Shown here in pieces: positions 26,943 to 37,214 of a stretch of 64,000 nt of DNA. The position numbers were made by a program, and so were the translations under genes. The stretch's first letter is position 1; the number at the start of each line of letters is the position of its first letter. Source of the stretch: a bacterium (GTDB lineage Bacteria; Armatimonadota; Zipacnadia; Zipacnadales; Zipacnadaceae); contig JAUWYY010000008.1 of the NCBI GenBank assembly GCA_030615605.1, forward strand, positions 62,001-126,000, given 5' to 3'. Under the pieces are notes generated by a model. That model made no database searches, had not been told where the DNA came from, and was given only the letters and a program-made list of their open reading frames with translations.

Positions 26943-27455
26943 GTGCTCGAGGCTATTGCTCAGCGCGCCAGCGTCCGTTCGTATAAGCCGGATCCTGTCT
27001 CTGATGAGGAGATCCAGACCATCCTGGAGGCTGCGCTGCATGCTCCGTCGGCCAATAACGCGCGCCCCTGGCACATTGTGGTCGTCCGCGACGAAGCCCG
27101 GCGCCAGCAACTAAGCGGAGTCCACCGGTGGGCCAGCTTTTGCACGCAAAGCCCCGTAGTGCTCATCTTCTGCGCCGAGGAAAGTTGCTCACCGCACTGG
27201 TGGATTGAAGATCTGTCCGCGGCGGTCGAGAATGCACTCATTCAGGCCTCTGCATTGGGACTGGGCACCTGCTGGATTGGCATTCGCGGCGGCGGGCCGG
27301 GCCACGCATTGAGGCCGGAGGAACATGTGCGGAAGGTCTGCGACATTCCTGCCGGCATCCGGGTGTTGGCGCTGGTCACCCTGGGTTATCCCGCCGACAG
27401 CCCCCGTGCGAAGCAGCCGGGCCCGATGGATAATGTGCACGACGAAACTTGGTAA
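26943..27455 (+). CDS. Nitroreductase family protein
   Basis: An FMN-dependent oxidoreductase of about 170 residues. GTG 26943 is chosen because GAGGGGAG (26928-26935) lies a few bases upstream. The pattern 'AIAQRASVRSYKPDPVSDEEI' gives the FMN-phosphate Arg, 'ALHAPSANNARPWHIVVV' the second FMN loop, and 'ALIQASALGLGTCWIG' the dimer-side helix. The family reduces nitro compounds, quinones or flavins; the substrate is unknown. It ends near the mgtE start region and may be cotranscribed with it. Confidence 0.88.
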   Translation: MLEAIAQRASVRSYKPDPVSDEEIQTILEAALHAPSANNARPWHIVVVRDEARRQQLSGVHRWASFCTQSPVVLIFCAEESCSPHWWIEDLSAAVENALIQASALGLGTCWIGIRGGGPGHALRPEEHVRKVCDIPAGIRVLALVTLGYPADSPRAKQPGPMDNVHDETW

Positions 27456-27496
27456 GAAGCCTCTGCTCATATCCAGTTAGCCGGGAGTTAAAGACA

Positions 27497-28897
27497 GTGA
27501 CGGATAGGCGACACTCCGACAACCAATTTCGGCGGGCCCAGCATCCGGAGGATGTGGCAGCAGCGATCCGCGCTGCCGCGCGCAGCCAGGTGCCGGGCGC
27601 GCTGGAGGGACTCATTAGCGGCTATCACCCCATTGATATCGCCTTTGCTATGCGCGAGCTGGAGCCTGACGAGCGGGAGGTCCTGTTCCGGCTGCTCGAT
27701 AGCGTTGAGGCCGGGGTAGTTCTGGAAGAAGTTGACGACGAGATAAGCGTCGACCTGGCCGAGGCCACCGCAGAGGCCGAACTGGCTGAAATCATCGACG
27801 CTATGCCCCCCGATGCCGGTAGTGATATGGTCAGCCAACTTGATGAGCAGACCGCCCACCGTGTCCTGGAGCGCATTCCTGACGAAGAGTCACAGGAGCT
27901 TCGCGAGCTATTGGAATTCGGACCCGAGACCGCCGGCGGCTTGATGACCTCTGAGCTGGTCTACGCGCCCCCTGACATCACTCCCAGCGAGGTCGTTGCC
28001 CACCTGCGCAGCCAGCAGGTGGAGGCGCAGGTGCTCAGCTACATCTATGTGGTGGACGAAGAGAGCCGGCGATTGCTGGGCGTGGTGGATATACCCGAGC
28101 TGGTCACCGCCCCACCTCATAAACCCCTGGCTGAGGCTATGGTCACCGATGTGGTAACGATAAGTCCAGATAGCGATCGAACTGAGGCAGTGCGCCTGGT
28201 GGACAAGTACGATTTGATGGCCTTACCTGTCGTTGACGAGGATCATAGATTGCTGGGTGTCGTAACTGTTGACGACATTATTGACGCGATGCAGGCCGAA
28301 CATACCGAAGATCTCAGTCGCGTGGGTGGCACCAGCGCCGAGGCGCTGGCCACCGGCTCCAGCTTTCGTATTGCCCGGCTGCGTTTACCGTGGCTGATTA
28401 TCTGTCTGGGCGGAACATTTGTCTCGGCAGCAGTTATCCGCCTGTTCACCACCAGCCTGCTGGGACCGCTTATCGCCCTGGCGGCCTTTATCCCTGTCAT
28501 TAGCGCAACGAGTGGCAACAGCGGACTGCAATCATCAACCATCGTCGTGCGCGGGCTGGCTCTGGGTTTGATCGGCCGGGTGGGTCTGTACCGAATGCTG
28601 ATCCGCGAATTGCTCATTGCAGTGCTGGTAGGCCTGGGTTGCGCAGTGCTGGCCGGGCTGGGCGCCGGGCTGCTCACCGGCGAGATGGCCTACGCGCCCC
28701 TGATTGGAATAGCCCTATTCTGCGCAGTTGTTTGGGCTTCGATGGTGGGGGCCGTTATGCCCCTCCTGTTCAACCGCTGGAACATCGACCCCGCCGTGGC
28801 CGCCGGCCCGCTGGTGACCACACTCAATGACAGCTTCGCGCTGCTTATCTACTTCGGACTGAGCCTGCTGCTCGTCAACGCGCTTGGACTGGGGTAG
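27497..28897 (+). CDS. mgtE: Magnesium transporter MgtE
   Basis: MgtE is a dimeric Mg2+ channel gated by cytoplasmic magnesium. From GTG 27497 the protein has 466 residues; the frame is open from 27449, but the extra segment is not typical. The N-domain superhelix (about 1-130, 'IDAMPPDAGSDMVSQLDEQ') is followed by two CBS motifs ('SYIYVVDEESRRLLGVVDIPEL', 'MALPVVDEDHRLLGVVTVDDII') and the plug helix, then five membrane segments with the pore signature 'SATSGNSGLQSSTIVVRGLALG'. A terminator hairpin follows at 28989-29018. Confidence 0.94.
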   Translation: MTDRRHSDNQFRRAQHPEDVAAAIRAAARSQVPGALEGLISGYHPIDIAFAMRELEPDEREVLFRLLDSVEAGVVLEEVDDEISVDLAEATAEAELAEIIDAMPPDAGSDMVSQLDEQTAHRVLERIPDEESQELRELLEFGPETAGGLMTSELVYAPPDITPSEVVAHLRSQQVEAQVLSYIYVVDEESRRLLGVVDIPELVTAPPHKPLAEAMVTDVVTISPDSDRTEAVRLVDKYDLMALPVVDEDHRLLGVVTVDDIIDAMQAEHTEDLSRVGGTSAEALATGSSFRIARLRLPWLIICLGGTFVSAAVIRLFTTSLLGPLIALAAFIPVISATSGNSGLQSSTIVVRGLALGLIGRVGLYRMLIRELLIAVLVGLGCAVLAGLGAGLLTGEMAYAPLIGIALFCAVVWASMVGAVMPLLFNRWNIDPAVAAGPLVTTLNDSFALLIYFGLSLLLVNALGLG

Positions 28898-28988
28898 CCA
28901 GCCAGAAAGCAGTGACGGAGGAATCTGCCGGCGATGAGTGCCTAGATTCCTCTCAGCCCCTTCCTCACTGCGCGAGCGTCACACAAAC

Positions 28989-29022
28989 AAGGCTCTGGTC
29001 TGGCCGGACCGGAGCCTTTAGA
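28989..29022. terminator. Hairpin terminator between mgtE and the DUF4380 lipoprotein
   Basis: AAGGCTCTGGTC (28989-29000) pairs with GACCGGAGCCTT (29007-29018), one wobble, loop of six. Flanks are TTTAGA on the plus side and GTTTGTGTG read on the minus side, so the T tract is short in both directions. It probably ends transcription of both convergent units. Confidence 0.6.
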
Positions 29023-29047
29023 TCCGGCTAACTCTCTACCATCGGGT

Positions 29048-30445
29048 TCAGGGAACCTGGGCGGTCTGGGTTGCCAAGGGGACGCTGGCCACCTCGCCCA
29101 GCGGTGTGCCCCGGTCGTTGACCAGTCTCAGGGCCAGTGCCGACGCCTCTGGCTGCGGCGTTACAATCTGATCCAACACCACTGTCTGTGCTGGGCCGAC
29201 CGTGATCGTGGCCACCGGCTCGCCCATAGGTCTCCCTGCGCTGTCAGTCAGGACGACCTCAAGGGTTCCCGGCGCGAATATGCCCAGCTCGCCGGTAAGC
29301 TGCAACCCCGCCTCCACGCTTTCCAGGCGCAATGGCTCGCGGATAGCCGCCAGCTCGGTAGTATCACGAACCGGCCCTGGCAAGCTGGTGGCATACCACT
29401 GTTGAGAGTAGGATTTCGTCTCGCCGGGCTGGAGGGTGTATAACTGGCTGAGCGTCCCCATCTCCATATAGGCGAACTCTTCACCCGAGGTATATACCTC
29501 CACGTTCGCGCCCTGGTCGGGATATTCGCTCAAGCTCCGCTCCTCAAAACGCTGGACAAAAGTATACTGGTGAATATCGTCAACATAGGCCACCCAGCCG
29601 CCGGCTACGTCCGCGCCAATCTTACTGGTCTCAAAGCCGTACGAGACTCGCATCAATTGTCCGTCGTCCAGCAGTTGGAATTGATCCGAAGGGCCTTTGG
29701 CCAAATACCAGAAACCCTTCGGGGCGCGGCTGTCGGGGTTCAGCGGGAAGTAGATGCGGGCCTCTTCGCTGAACTTTTCACTGCTGGACAGCGACCCGGG
29801 GACCTGAGTGATGCCCCAGATGCTCCAACTGATCGGCTCGTCGCTTACGTTCTGGAAGATCTCGGTAACCACTATCTGGGTAGTACCAGCAAACATCTGT
29901 ACTCTCCGCTTAATTTGCAAGCCCGTCACGTTCTCGTCCGCGGGGCTGACCAGTTCGATCTCACCAATCTGGCCGCCCTGGGCAGTAATCTTGCCGTTCC
30001 ACTTTCCGCCGTCCAGAGTCGAGCCCAACGGATCAGGCGGCCCACCCCAGCGTTTCGCAGGAGCCGGCCACACTTTGTACCCACCGTAGTTGTGCCACTG
30101 CCGGTCTTCCTCTGTCTCGGGCGGGTCATAGGTCTTGCCAAATTCAGCGTCGTTGACCCACAGAAAGGGGTGACTGCCCAGCTTATACTCCATAATCCGA
30201 CCGCCGATGGCTGGCACCGCCACCACAGTGACCAGACCATTTTTCATAAACAGCGCTGGCCAGCCGTGGTAGTCGTCTTCATAGACGCTCACCTGGCTGG
30301 CCGGCTCTAACTGTTGAGGGAAGCTCGTACCACGAATAGTGGGCGGCTGGCGACTGGTCTGTCGCGAGGAGCTCGGGCCGCCCCCACAGCCCGCCACTAC
30401 TGCCCCGGCGAGCAATACTGCCGCAATTCTCATCCACTTCGTCAC
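29048..30445 (-). CDS. DUF4380-like lipoprotein
   Basis: A predicted lipoprotein of about 465 residues. AGGAGG touches the ATG at 30454, so the GTG at 30445, nine bases downstream of the site, is the better start. The signal ends in VVAGC followed by GGGP, the lipobox. The mature part has the galactose-mutarotase-like beta-sandwich of DUF4380 ('VVAVPAIGGRIMEYKLGSHPFLWVND', 'HNYGGYKVWPAPAKRWGGPPDP', 'WSIWGITQVPG'), then a C-terminal Ig-like domain (from about residue 360). Such proteins are envelope sugar-binding or epimerase-like, without a proven reaction. Neighbours: a class II aldolase upstream on the same strand. Confidence 0.75.
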   Translation of the reverse strand: MTKWMRIAAVLLAGAVVAGCGGGPSSSRQTSRQPPTIRGTSFPQQLEPASQVSVYEDDYHGWPALFMKNGLVTVVAVPAIGGRIMEYKLGSHPFLWVNDAEFGKTYDPPETEEDRQWHNYGGYKVWPAPAKRWGGPPDPLGSTLDGGKWNGKITAQGGQIGEIELVSPADENVTGLQIKRRVQMFAGTTQIVVTEIFQNVSDEPISWSIWGITQVPGSLSSSEKFSEEARIYFPLNPDSRAPKGFWYLAKGPSDQFQLLDDGQLMRVSYGFETSKIGADVAGGWVAYVDDIHQYTFVQRFEERSLSEYPDQGANVEVYTSGEEFAYMEMGTLSQLYTLQPGETKSYSQQWYATSLPGPVRDTTELAAIREPLRLESVEAGLQLTGELGIFAPGTLEVVLTDSAGRPMGEPVATITVGPAQTVVLDQIVTPQPEASALALRLVNDRGTPLGEVASVPLATQTAQVP

Positions 30446-30542
30446 TTGGACCATCCTCCTGCCAAAGCTGTTGTTTCCTCCTGCATTTTCGCAGAGTTGA
30501 CGGCTACTGTCAAGCATCAGCGGCCCGCGCAACTACAAAGGG

Positions 30543-31316
30543 TCAAGGAGGAGTTAAGCCAAGCTGATCCAGCCGTGGGGCCTCATCGGGACAGGTTGCG
30601 ATGCGCTCGATCTGTTTGTCAGTCAAGAAGTGCGGGCCGCCGAGGGCATAGGTACCCACCAGGATGCGCGCGACCTGCACCGACATAACCGTGATGCTTT
30701 CCACTTCCTGAGGCGATCCACCCAGGGCAATGAGTCCGTGGTTCTGAATCCACACACAGCGCGGCCGCCGCCTGTATCTGTCCACATAATCAGCCAACAA
30801 CTGGCGCAGCCGCCTAGCCAGAGCGATACCCGATTCGGCGAACGGAACCCAGATTGGAGCTAGGCCACAAACAACTATTTCCTCGGGAAGTAGCCGCCCG
30901 CTGAGGGCCTCTTCGGCACGCTGGGAACAGGTTACGGCGTTGACAGCGGTCGGATGAGTATGACCGATGAAGCTAACTCCATCAAGCCGCAGCAACAACG
31001 CATGGAAGAACGTCTCCACAGAAGGACGCGGCCCGTCGGCCTGCACGCAAGATTCGGTCAGTGTCCGCTTGACCAACTCGTCAGAGACTTCCTCGGCCTC
31101 CACCAGTTCCAGGATCGGGGCCGACCGCACCTGGACAAAGTCTTCTGAACCGATACCAGCTAATGCAGCGCCACTGGCCTTCACCCAGAAGGTCTGCTCG
31201 TCGATCTGTGCCGAAGTGTTCCCCCCGCCAAGGATAACGTAGTCGTTTTCGGGCGCACCCAGACGGCGGGACATATCTACCAACTGTCGCAAAGCAGTGG
31301 GCGGTCTTATACTCAT
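30543..31316 (-). CDS. Class II aldolase/adducin family protein
   Basis: A zinc-dependent aldolase of 257 residues, of the fuculose-phosphate aldolase/ribulose-phosphate epimerase superfamily. Zinc ligands are visible in 'FIGHTHPTAVNAVTC' and 'WIQNHGLIALGGSP'; 'VILGGGNTSAQIDEQTFWVKASG' is the phosphate-binding start. It is most like the aldolase domain of RhaD-type bifunctional enzymes, here without the dehydrogenase partner. Start ATG 31316. The gene sits 97 bases upstream of the DUF4380 lipoprotein, and both may act on sugars; that link is inference. Confidence 0.85.
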   Translation of the reverse strand: MSIRPPTALRQLVDMSRRLGAPENDYVILGGGNTSAQIDEQTFWVKASGAALAGIGSEDFVQVRSAPILELVEAEEVSDELVKRTLTESCVQADGPRPSVETFFHALLLRLDGVSFIGHTHPTAVNAVTCSQRAEEALSGRLLPEEIVVCGLAPIWVPFAESGIALARRLRQLLADYVDRYRRRPRCVWIQNHGLIALGGSPQEVESITVMSVQVARILVGTYALGGPHFLTDKQIERIATCPDEAPRLDQLGLTPP

Positions 31317-31402
31317 CTACTGCCGCCCTCCCAGGGCTTGCAGGTTAGCTTTAGCTCCTACACTGAGTGCGCCCGCGGCGAGCTGCTACTACAACGGGGC
31401 AG

Positions 31403-31825
31403 CTAGCGCCCGTGGCGGGCGATGCGCAGGCGATTCAGCGCTCGGGTTAGCGCCACCTCGGCCCGGGTAAGATCCACCTGCTCTTCAAGACCGGCTCCGA
31501 ACAGGCGAGCACGGGCCCGCTCGGCGGACTCTTCGGCCCGCGCGACATCAATATCCAGCGTTCGCTCCCCAGTATCAGCCAGCACCACCAGGACATTGCC
31601 CTGCACCTTAGCTACCCCGCCAGCAATGGCAAAGTAACGGGTTTGGTTGTCGGGGGTAGTGATTCGGAGTTCACCTATGCCCAGCGCGGAGACAAACGGA
31701 GCGTGGTTGGCCTTCACGCCAAAGCATCCTTCCTGGCCGGGGGCAACTACGCTTACTACCTCATCCGCAAACAGCTCTTCATTGCGCGTAACGATTTTAG
31801 TGATAAATGCAGGTGCAGACGCCAT
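31403..31825 (-). CDS. atpC: ATP synthase epsilon subunit
   Basis: The central-stalk subunit that couples rotor and catalytic head and can inhibit ATP hydrolysis. Its 140 residues show the beta-sandwich ('KIVTRNEELFADEVVSVVAPG', 'GILR'-type 'LGIGELRITTPDNQ', 'YFAIAGGVAKVQGNVLVVLADT') and the C-terminal helical pair rich in Ala, Glu and Arg. It is last in the atp operon, 30 bases after atpD. Confidence 0.93.
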   Translation of the reverse strand: MASAPAFITKIVTRNEELFADEVVSVVAPGQEGCFGVKANHAPFVSALGIGELRITTPDNQTRYFAIAGGVAKVQGNVLVVLADTGERTLDIDVARAEESAERARARLFGAGLEEQVDLTRAEVALTRALNRLRIARHGR

Positions 31826-31855
31826 GCGCTCAACCCGTCCATTCCCCTGGGGGTG

Positions 31856-33244
<1,389 letters not shown>

Positions 33245-33283
33245 CTATATCGTTCGTCCCTCGAGCGCTCGGCCGCAGGCTGG

Positions 33284-34159
33284 TTAGGACTGCAAGGCCC
33301 GCGCGCCGGTCACCACGTCCAGAAGCGCGGCGGTGATTTCCTCCTGGCGGGCGCGATTGATACTACGAGTAAGGCCAGTGATCATCTCATCAGCGTTGTC
33401 AGTAGCGGCACTCATCGCAGTCATACGCGCTGCTTGCCCTGAGGCCTGGGTCGTCAGCAATATCTGGGCGATCTCCACCTCTAAGGCCCGGGGCAGCAAC
33501 TCTGCCAGTAACTGGGCGGCGGGCGGCTCAAAGATATATTCAACAGGCACGGGGCCTGCATCGTCAGTAGCTTCGGCAAACGCCTGCGGCGACAGCGGCA
33601 ATAGCTGCTCACTCACTGTCGGGTGCCGGACGAGCGAGTCAAACCGGGCATAGACCACCTGCACCAAATCCACATGACCGCTTTCATACCACGAGCGCAC
33701 CTCGCCGATGATATGGTCAATATCAGGCTCATCAGCGCGCTCCACGGCTGCGTGACTGCTCACGACTTCCAGCCCGTGGCGGTCGGCATACCGGCGCATG
33801 CGATTGCCCACCGTAATGACTTCAACCGGTGCTGACTGGCCGGCAATGAACTCGACCGCCTGCTCGTCTATCTGACGATTAAACGCTCCACACAAGCCGC
33901 GGTCGCCGCCGACAACCAATACGCCCACCCGCTCGACTTCGCGCGCTTGCAGGTAGGGATGATCTACTTCTACGCTGGCATTGGCCACATCGGCCAGCAG
34001 CCGGCGCAGCTCTTCCTGGTAGCGCCGGCTGTTCTCGACTGTGCGCTGAATACGCTTCAACTTGGCCGTGGCCACCATCTTCATCGCCCGAGTGATCTGC
34101 CGGATGTGCTGGATGGCTTTGGTTTTTCGGCGCAAATCGCGCAGGCTGCCAGCCATCAA
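33284..34159 (-). CDS. atpG: ATP synthase gamma subunit
   Basis: The rotor shaft, 291 residues. The N-terminal helix 'LRDLRRKTKAIQHIRQITRAMKMVATAKLKR' pattern and the C-terminal helix 'RMTAMSAATDNADEMITGL' with 'RARQEEITAALLDVVTGA' are diagnostic; the Rossmann-like middle includes 'VLVVGGDRGLCGAFNRQI'. It lies between atpA and atpD with short gaps. Confidence 0.97.
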   Translation of the reverse strand: MMAGSLRDLRRKTKAIQHIRQITRAMKMVATAKLKRIQRTVENSRRYQEELRRLLADVANASVEVDHPYLQAREVERVGVLVVGGDRGLCGAFNRQIDEQAVEFIAGQSAPVEVITVGNRMRRYADRHGLEVVSSHAAVERADEPDIDHIIGEVRSWYESGHVDLVQVVYARFDSLVRHPTVSEQLLPLSPQAFAEATDDAGPVPVEYIFEPPAAQLLAELLPRALEVEIAQILLTTQASGQAARMTAMSAATDNADEMITGLTRSINRARQEEITAALLDVVTGARALQS

Positions 34160-34194
34160 TCATTCTACCTACTATCTATACAGCGCCAATGCTG

Positions 34195-35757
34195 CTATTT
34201 ACCCTCTTCTGGCTGATTTTCCGCCTTGAACCTTTCGATGGCCTCACTCAATGCCTCCGCCAGCGCTTCCTCAAGCTCTTGCTTCTGCTGCAGCTCTTCG
34301 ATGATTTCAGGATGCTGTTCGTGAATGAACTCGATCAGTTTGTTTTCAAGCTCATCAACGGCATCTGCTGGGGTCTCGTCCCAATGTCCCTTGCTGCCGG
34401 CAAAGATAGCGATAACCTGGTCTTCCACAGCCTGAGGGACATACTGGGGCTGCTTGAGCACCTCGACCATGCGCTGGCCACGGCGCAGAATTTGCTGAGT
34501 ATAGGCGTCAAGCTCTTCGGCGAACTGCGTGAAAGCCTCTGACTCGCGATATGTAGCCAGGTCAGAGCGCAACTGCCCGGCCACCTGGCGCATCATCCTC
34601 GGCTGGGCAGCGCCTCCCACCCGGGAGACGCTCAGGCCCACATTAATTGCCGGCCGCACTCCCTGGTGAAACAGATCCGGCTGTAGATATATCTGCCCAT
34701 CAGTAATGGAGATTATATTGGTAGGAATATAGGCCGAAAAGTCGCCCTCCTGGGTCTCCACAATGGGCAGAGCGGTGAGCGACCCGCCACCCTCTTCGTC
34801 ACTCATCTTGGCGGCCCGCTCCAGCAGACGGGAATGGAGGTTGAATATGTCCCCCGGGTAAGCTTCCCGGCCTGGGGGCCGTTCCAACAGCAGGGAAAGC
34901 TCGCGGTAGGCCGTGGCATGTTTGGACAGGTCGTCATAGACAATCAGGGCGTCGCGGCCGTTGTTGCGCTCATCCTCGCCTATGGTACAGCCCGCGTAGG
35001 GAGCGATATACTGCAGCGCCGCCGGGTCACTGGCACAGGCAGCGATGATACAGGTATATTCCATCGCCCCATACTCTTCTAAGATGGCAGCGATGCGCCG
35101 AACGGTGGAGATCTTCTGACCAATGGCCACGTATATGCACTTTACGCCGCTGTCACGCTGGTTGATGATGGTATCAACGGCAAGAGCAGTCTTGCCGGTT
35201 TGGCGGTCGCCGATGATCAGTTCGCGCTGGCCCCGCCCGATGGGCGTTAGAGCATCAATGACCTTAATGCCGGTATACAGCGGCTCGTTGACGGGCTGGC
35301 GCTCGATAACTCCCGGCGCCTTGACTTCCAGCGGACGGGTGGTCTCACCCGCAATGGGCCGGTCCGGATCGTCCAGTGGCTCAGCCAGCGGGGTCATCAC
35401 CCGACCCCAGACCCCTTCACCGACCTTGGTCTCCGCAATGCGACCGGTGCAGCGGACAACGTCGCCTTCTACGATATCCTCGTCTGGCCCCATCAGGATG
35501 CAGCCGACCGTATCCTCCTCCAGATTCAGGGCAATCCCCATCACCCCACCAGGGAACTCCACCAGCTCCTGGGCCATAACCTTCTCCAGGCCGTAGACCC
35601 GCGCGATGCCGTCGCCGACGCTAATCACCGTCCCGCGCTCGTCTACCTTCAACTCCTGCTCATAGGCGGCGATTCGCTCGCGAAGCACAGACGTTATGTT
35701 AGTTTCATTTGCCCGCAACCGGCTCACCTCTTCAATAAGCTGCCGCAGACGGCCCAC
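34195..35757 (-). CDS. atpA: ATP synthase alpha subunit
   Basis: The non-catalytic nucleotide-binding F1 subunit, 520 residues. Motifs are '[20 protein letters not shown]', the P-loop '[18 protein letters not shown]', '[21 protein letters not shown]' and '[21 protein letters not shown]'. The C-terminus is longer than usual by about 20 residues and highly charged ([19 protein letters not shown]). It sits 12 bases after atpH. Confidence 0.98.
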   Translation of the reverse strand: MGRLRQLIEEVSRLRANETNITSVLRERIAAYEQELKVDERGTVISVGDGIARVYGLEKVMAQELVEFPGGVMGIALNLEEDTVGCILMGPDEDIVEGDVVRCTGRIAETKVGEGVWGRVMTPLAEPLDDPDRPIAGETTRPLEVKAPGVIERQPVNEPLYTGIKVIDALTPIGRGQRELIIGDRQTGKTALAVDTIINQRDSGVKCIYVAIGQKISTVRRIAAILEEYGAMEYTCIIAACASDPAALQYIAPYAGCTIGEDERNNGRDALIVYDDLSKHATAYRELSLLLERPPGREAYPGDIFNLHSRLLERAAKMSDEEGGGSLTALPIVETQEGDFSAYIPTNIISITDGQIYLQPDLFHQGVRPAINVGLSVSRVGGAAQPRMMRQVAGQLRSDLATYRESEAFTQFAEELDAYTQQILRRGQRMVEVLKQPQYVPQAVEDQVIAIFAGSKGHWDETPADAVDELENKLIEFIHEQHPEIIEELQQKQELEEALAEALSEAIERFKAENQPEEGK

Positions 35758-35769
35758 GCCTCTGCGAGT

Positions 35770-36315
35770 CTACCCGACGGCCTGGCGGAGGGCCTCCAGC
35801 CGCCCCTGCAAGCTGACATCTATCACTCTGTGCCCCAGCGAAATGCGCAGCCCGCCCAGGACCTGCGGGTTGATCTGCTCTTCCAGGCTGACCTGACCGC
35901 CGACAATCTTTTGTAGGGCCGCCTGCAGGCGCTGTTTTTGCGAGTCACTCAGCGGGATCGGGGTTTCGACCAGGGCCCGCTGCACGCCGCGCACCTCGTC
36001 ATATAGCCCCTCATACAGGTCAGCAACGTGCTGCAAAACGCCCGTCTGCCCGTCCCTGACCAGCAGGTCCAGAAATCCCGCCACCAGCGCTGGCCGGTCT
36101 TCTCCGATCGCCGTGTTCAGGATCTGCAGCTTCTCGTCATCGGCCAGCTCAGGGTGGCTCAGGGTGACGACCAACTGTGGCACGCTTTCAACAGTATATT
36201 GAAGTCTGCGCAGGCGTACTCTAACTTCCTCTACCTTGTCCCGCTCCACAGCAGCCTGCACCAGCCCCTGAACGTACTTCTTTCCGCTCTGACTGGCAGC
36301 CAGCACCACAATCAC
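35770..36315 (-). CDS. atpH: ATP synthase delta subunit
   Basis: A peripheral-stalk subunit that holds F1 to the b dimer, 181 residues, at the typical place between atpF and atpA. It shows the helical N-domain ('VEEVRVRLRRLQYTVESVPQL'), 'VAGFLDLLVRDGQ' and the conserved C-terminal 'QINPQVLGGLRISLGHRVIDVSLQGRL' pattern. The GTG start overlaps the atpF stop by four bases (GTGA). Confidence 0.93.
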   Translation of the reverse strand: MIVVLAASQSGKKYVQGLVQAAVERDKVEEVRVRLRRLQYTVESVPQLVVTLSHPELADDEKLQILNTAIGEDRPALVAGFLDLLVRDGQTGVLQHVADLYEGLYDEVRGVQRALVETPIPLSDSQKQRLQAALQKIVGGQVSLEEQINPQVLGGLRISLGHRVIDVSLQGRLEALRQAVG

Positions 36316-36848
36316 ACCTGCTCACTGTTGCGCCTGGCTATCTCTTCTACATCGCGCAGAGCAGCCTCTAGCAGTTGCTGCTGCTCTTCATCCTTCAGGC
36401 TCTCGCCCAGCGCCCGCCGGGCAAGCTGAGTAGATAGCTGGGCAATTTCGCTACGAGCCTCAGCTAAAGCCCGCTCCCGGCTGTCGCGGATATGCTCTTC
36501 AGCGCGCTGTTCCCGCTCGAGAGCTTGCTGGCGAGCTTCGTCCAGCAGCTCATCAGACTGCTGCCGGGCCTGCTGCCGGGCTTCGTTGGCTTCCTGCTGA
36601 GCCTGGTCAAGCATCTCCTGGCGCTGGCCCTGGATGTGAGAAAGCTCCTGAGCAGCCTGTTGCTGAGCGCTCTCGGCACTCCCCACCCACTGGGCCACCT
36701 CCTGCTGACGCTCAGTGAAAAACTGGCTGATTGGCCCAAAGAAGAACTTGCGCATCAGGGCAAGCAGGATCAGAAACCCGATAATATTGACGAGTATTAC
36801 TGGCGGGTCAATATGCAGGTCATGGAACAACTCCTGCAGGAATTCCAT
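36312..36848 (-). CDS. atpF: ATP synthase b subunit
   Basis: A 178-residue peripheral-stalk subunit. One membrane segment lies near residues 14-34 ('PPVILVNIIGFLILLALMRKFFF'-like), followed by a long coiled helix rich in Gln, Glu, Ala and Arg. The operon carries only one b gene, so the stalk should be a homodimer. Confidence 0.94.
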   Translation of the reverse strand: MEFLQELFHDLHIDPPVILVNIIGFLILLALMRKFFFGPISQFFTERQQEVAQWVGSAESAQQQAAQELSHIQGQRQEMLDQAQQEANEARQQARQQSDELLDEARQQALEREQRAEEHIRDSRERALAEARSEIAQLSTQLARRALGESLKDEEQQQLLEAALRDVEEIARRNSEQV

Positions 36849-36882
36849 ATACCCCCATCCTCTACAAAGTTACCGCTGACGA

Positions 36883-37143
36883 CTATAATTGCCCGATTTT
36901 TTCGATCAAAGGCGCGATCTTCCCCTGGAGGATAAAAAAGGTGAGGAGGGCGTAGATGACCAGCGACTCGATCAGCGCCAGCGCGATGATCAGGTTGCGA
37001 CCGATATCGCCAGCTGCCTCCGGCTGGCGGGCGATCCCCTCCATGGCTGCTATGCCTACCTTGGCCTGGCCCATAGCTCCGGCCACAACCGCGATGGGTA
37101 CGGCTAACCCAACTACAGCAGCTAAGACAGCAGCAAACAACAT
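36883..37143 (-). CDS. atpE: ATP synthase c subunit with a sodium-binding pattern
   Basis: The rotor-ring subunit, 86 residues forming two membrane helices joined by the 'ARQPEA' loop. The ion-binding carboxylate is Glu59. Around it, Gln26, Ser60 and Tyr64 sit at the same spacing as Gln32, Glu65, Ser66 and Tyr70 of the sodium-translocating Ilyobacter ring (33 residues from Gln to Glu, then +1 and +5). The Thr67 equivalent is Leu61. Proton-type rings generally lack the Ser. Sodium coupling is therefore a reasonable inference. The start is the ATG at 37141-37143. Confidence 0.93.
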   Translation of the reverse strand: MLFAAVLAAVVGLAVPIAVVAGAMGQAKVGIAAMEGIARQPEAAGDIGRNLIIALALIESLVIYALLTFFILQGKIAPLIEKIGQL

Positions 37144-37214
37144 AATCCTGGACCTCCTGTCGCGATCTACCTGTATTGTAAGACTTATTGACGGCGAACC
37201 ACCGGATAGTGACG

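Noticed and set aside
29570-30310. A 246-residue open frame on the plus strand
   Set aside because: It lies entirely opposite the DUF4380 lipoprotein, which has a signal peptide, a lipobox and domain motifs. The plus frame has no recognisable content.
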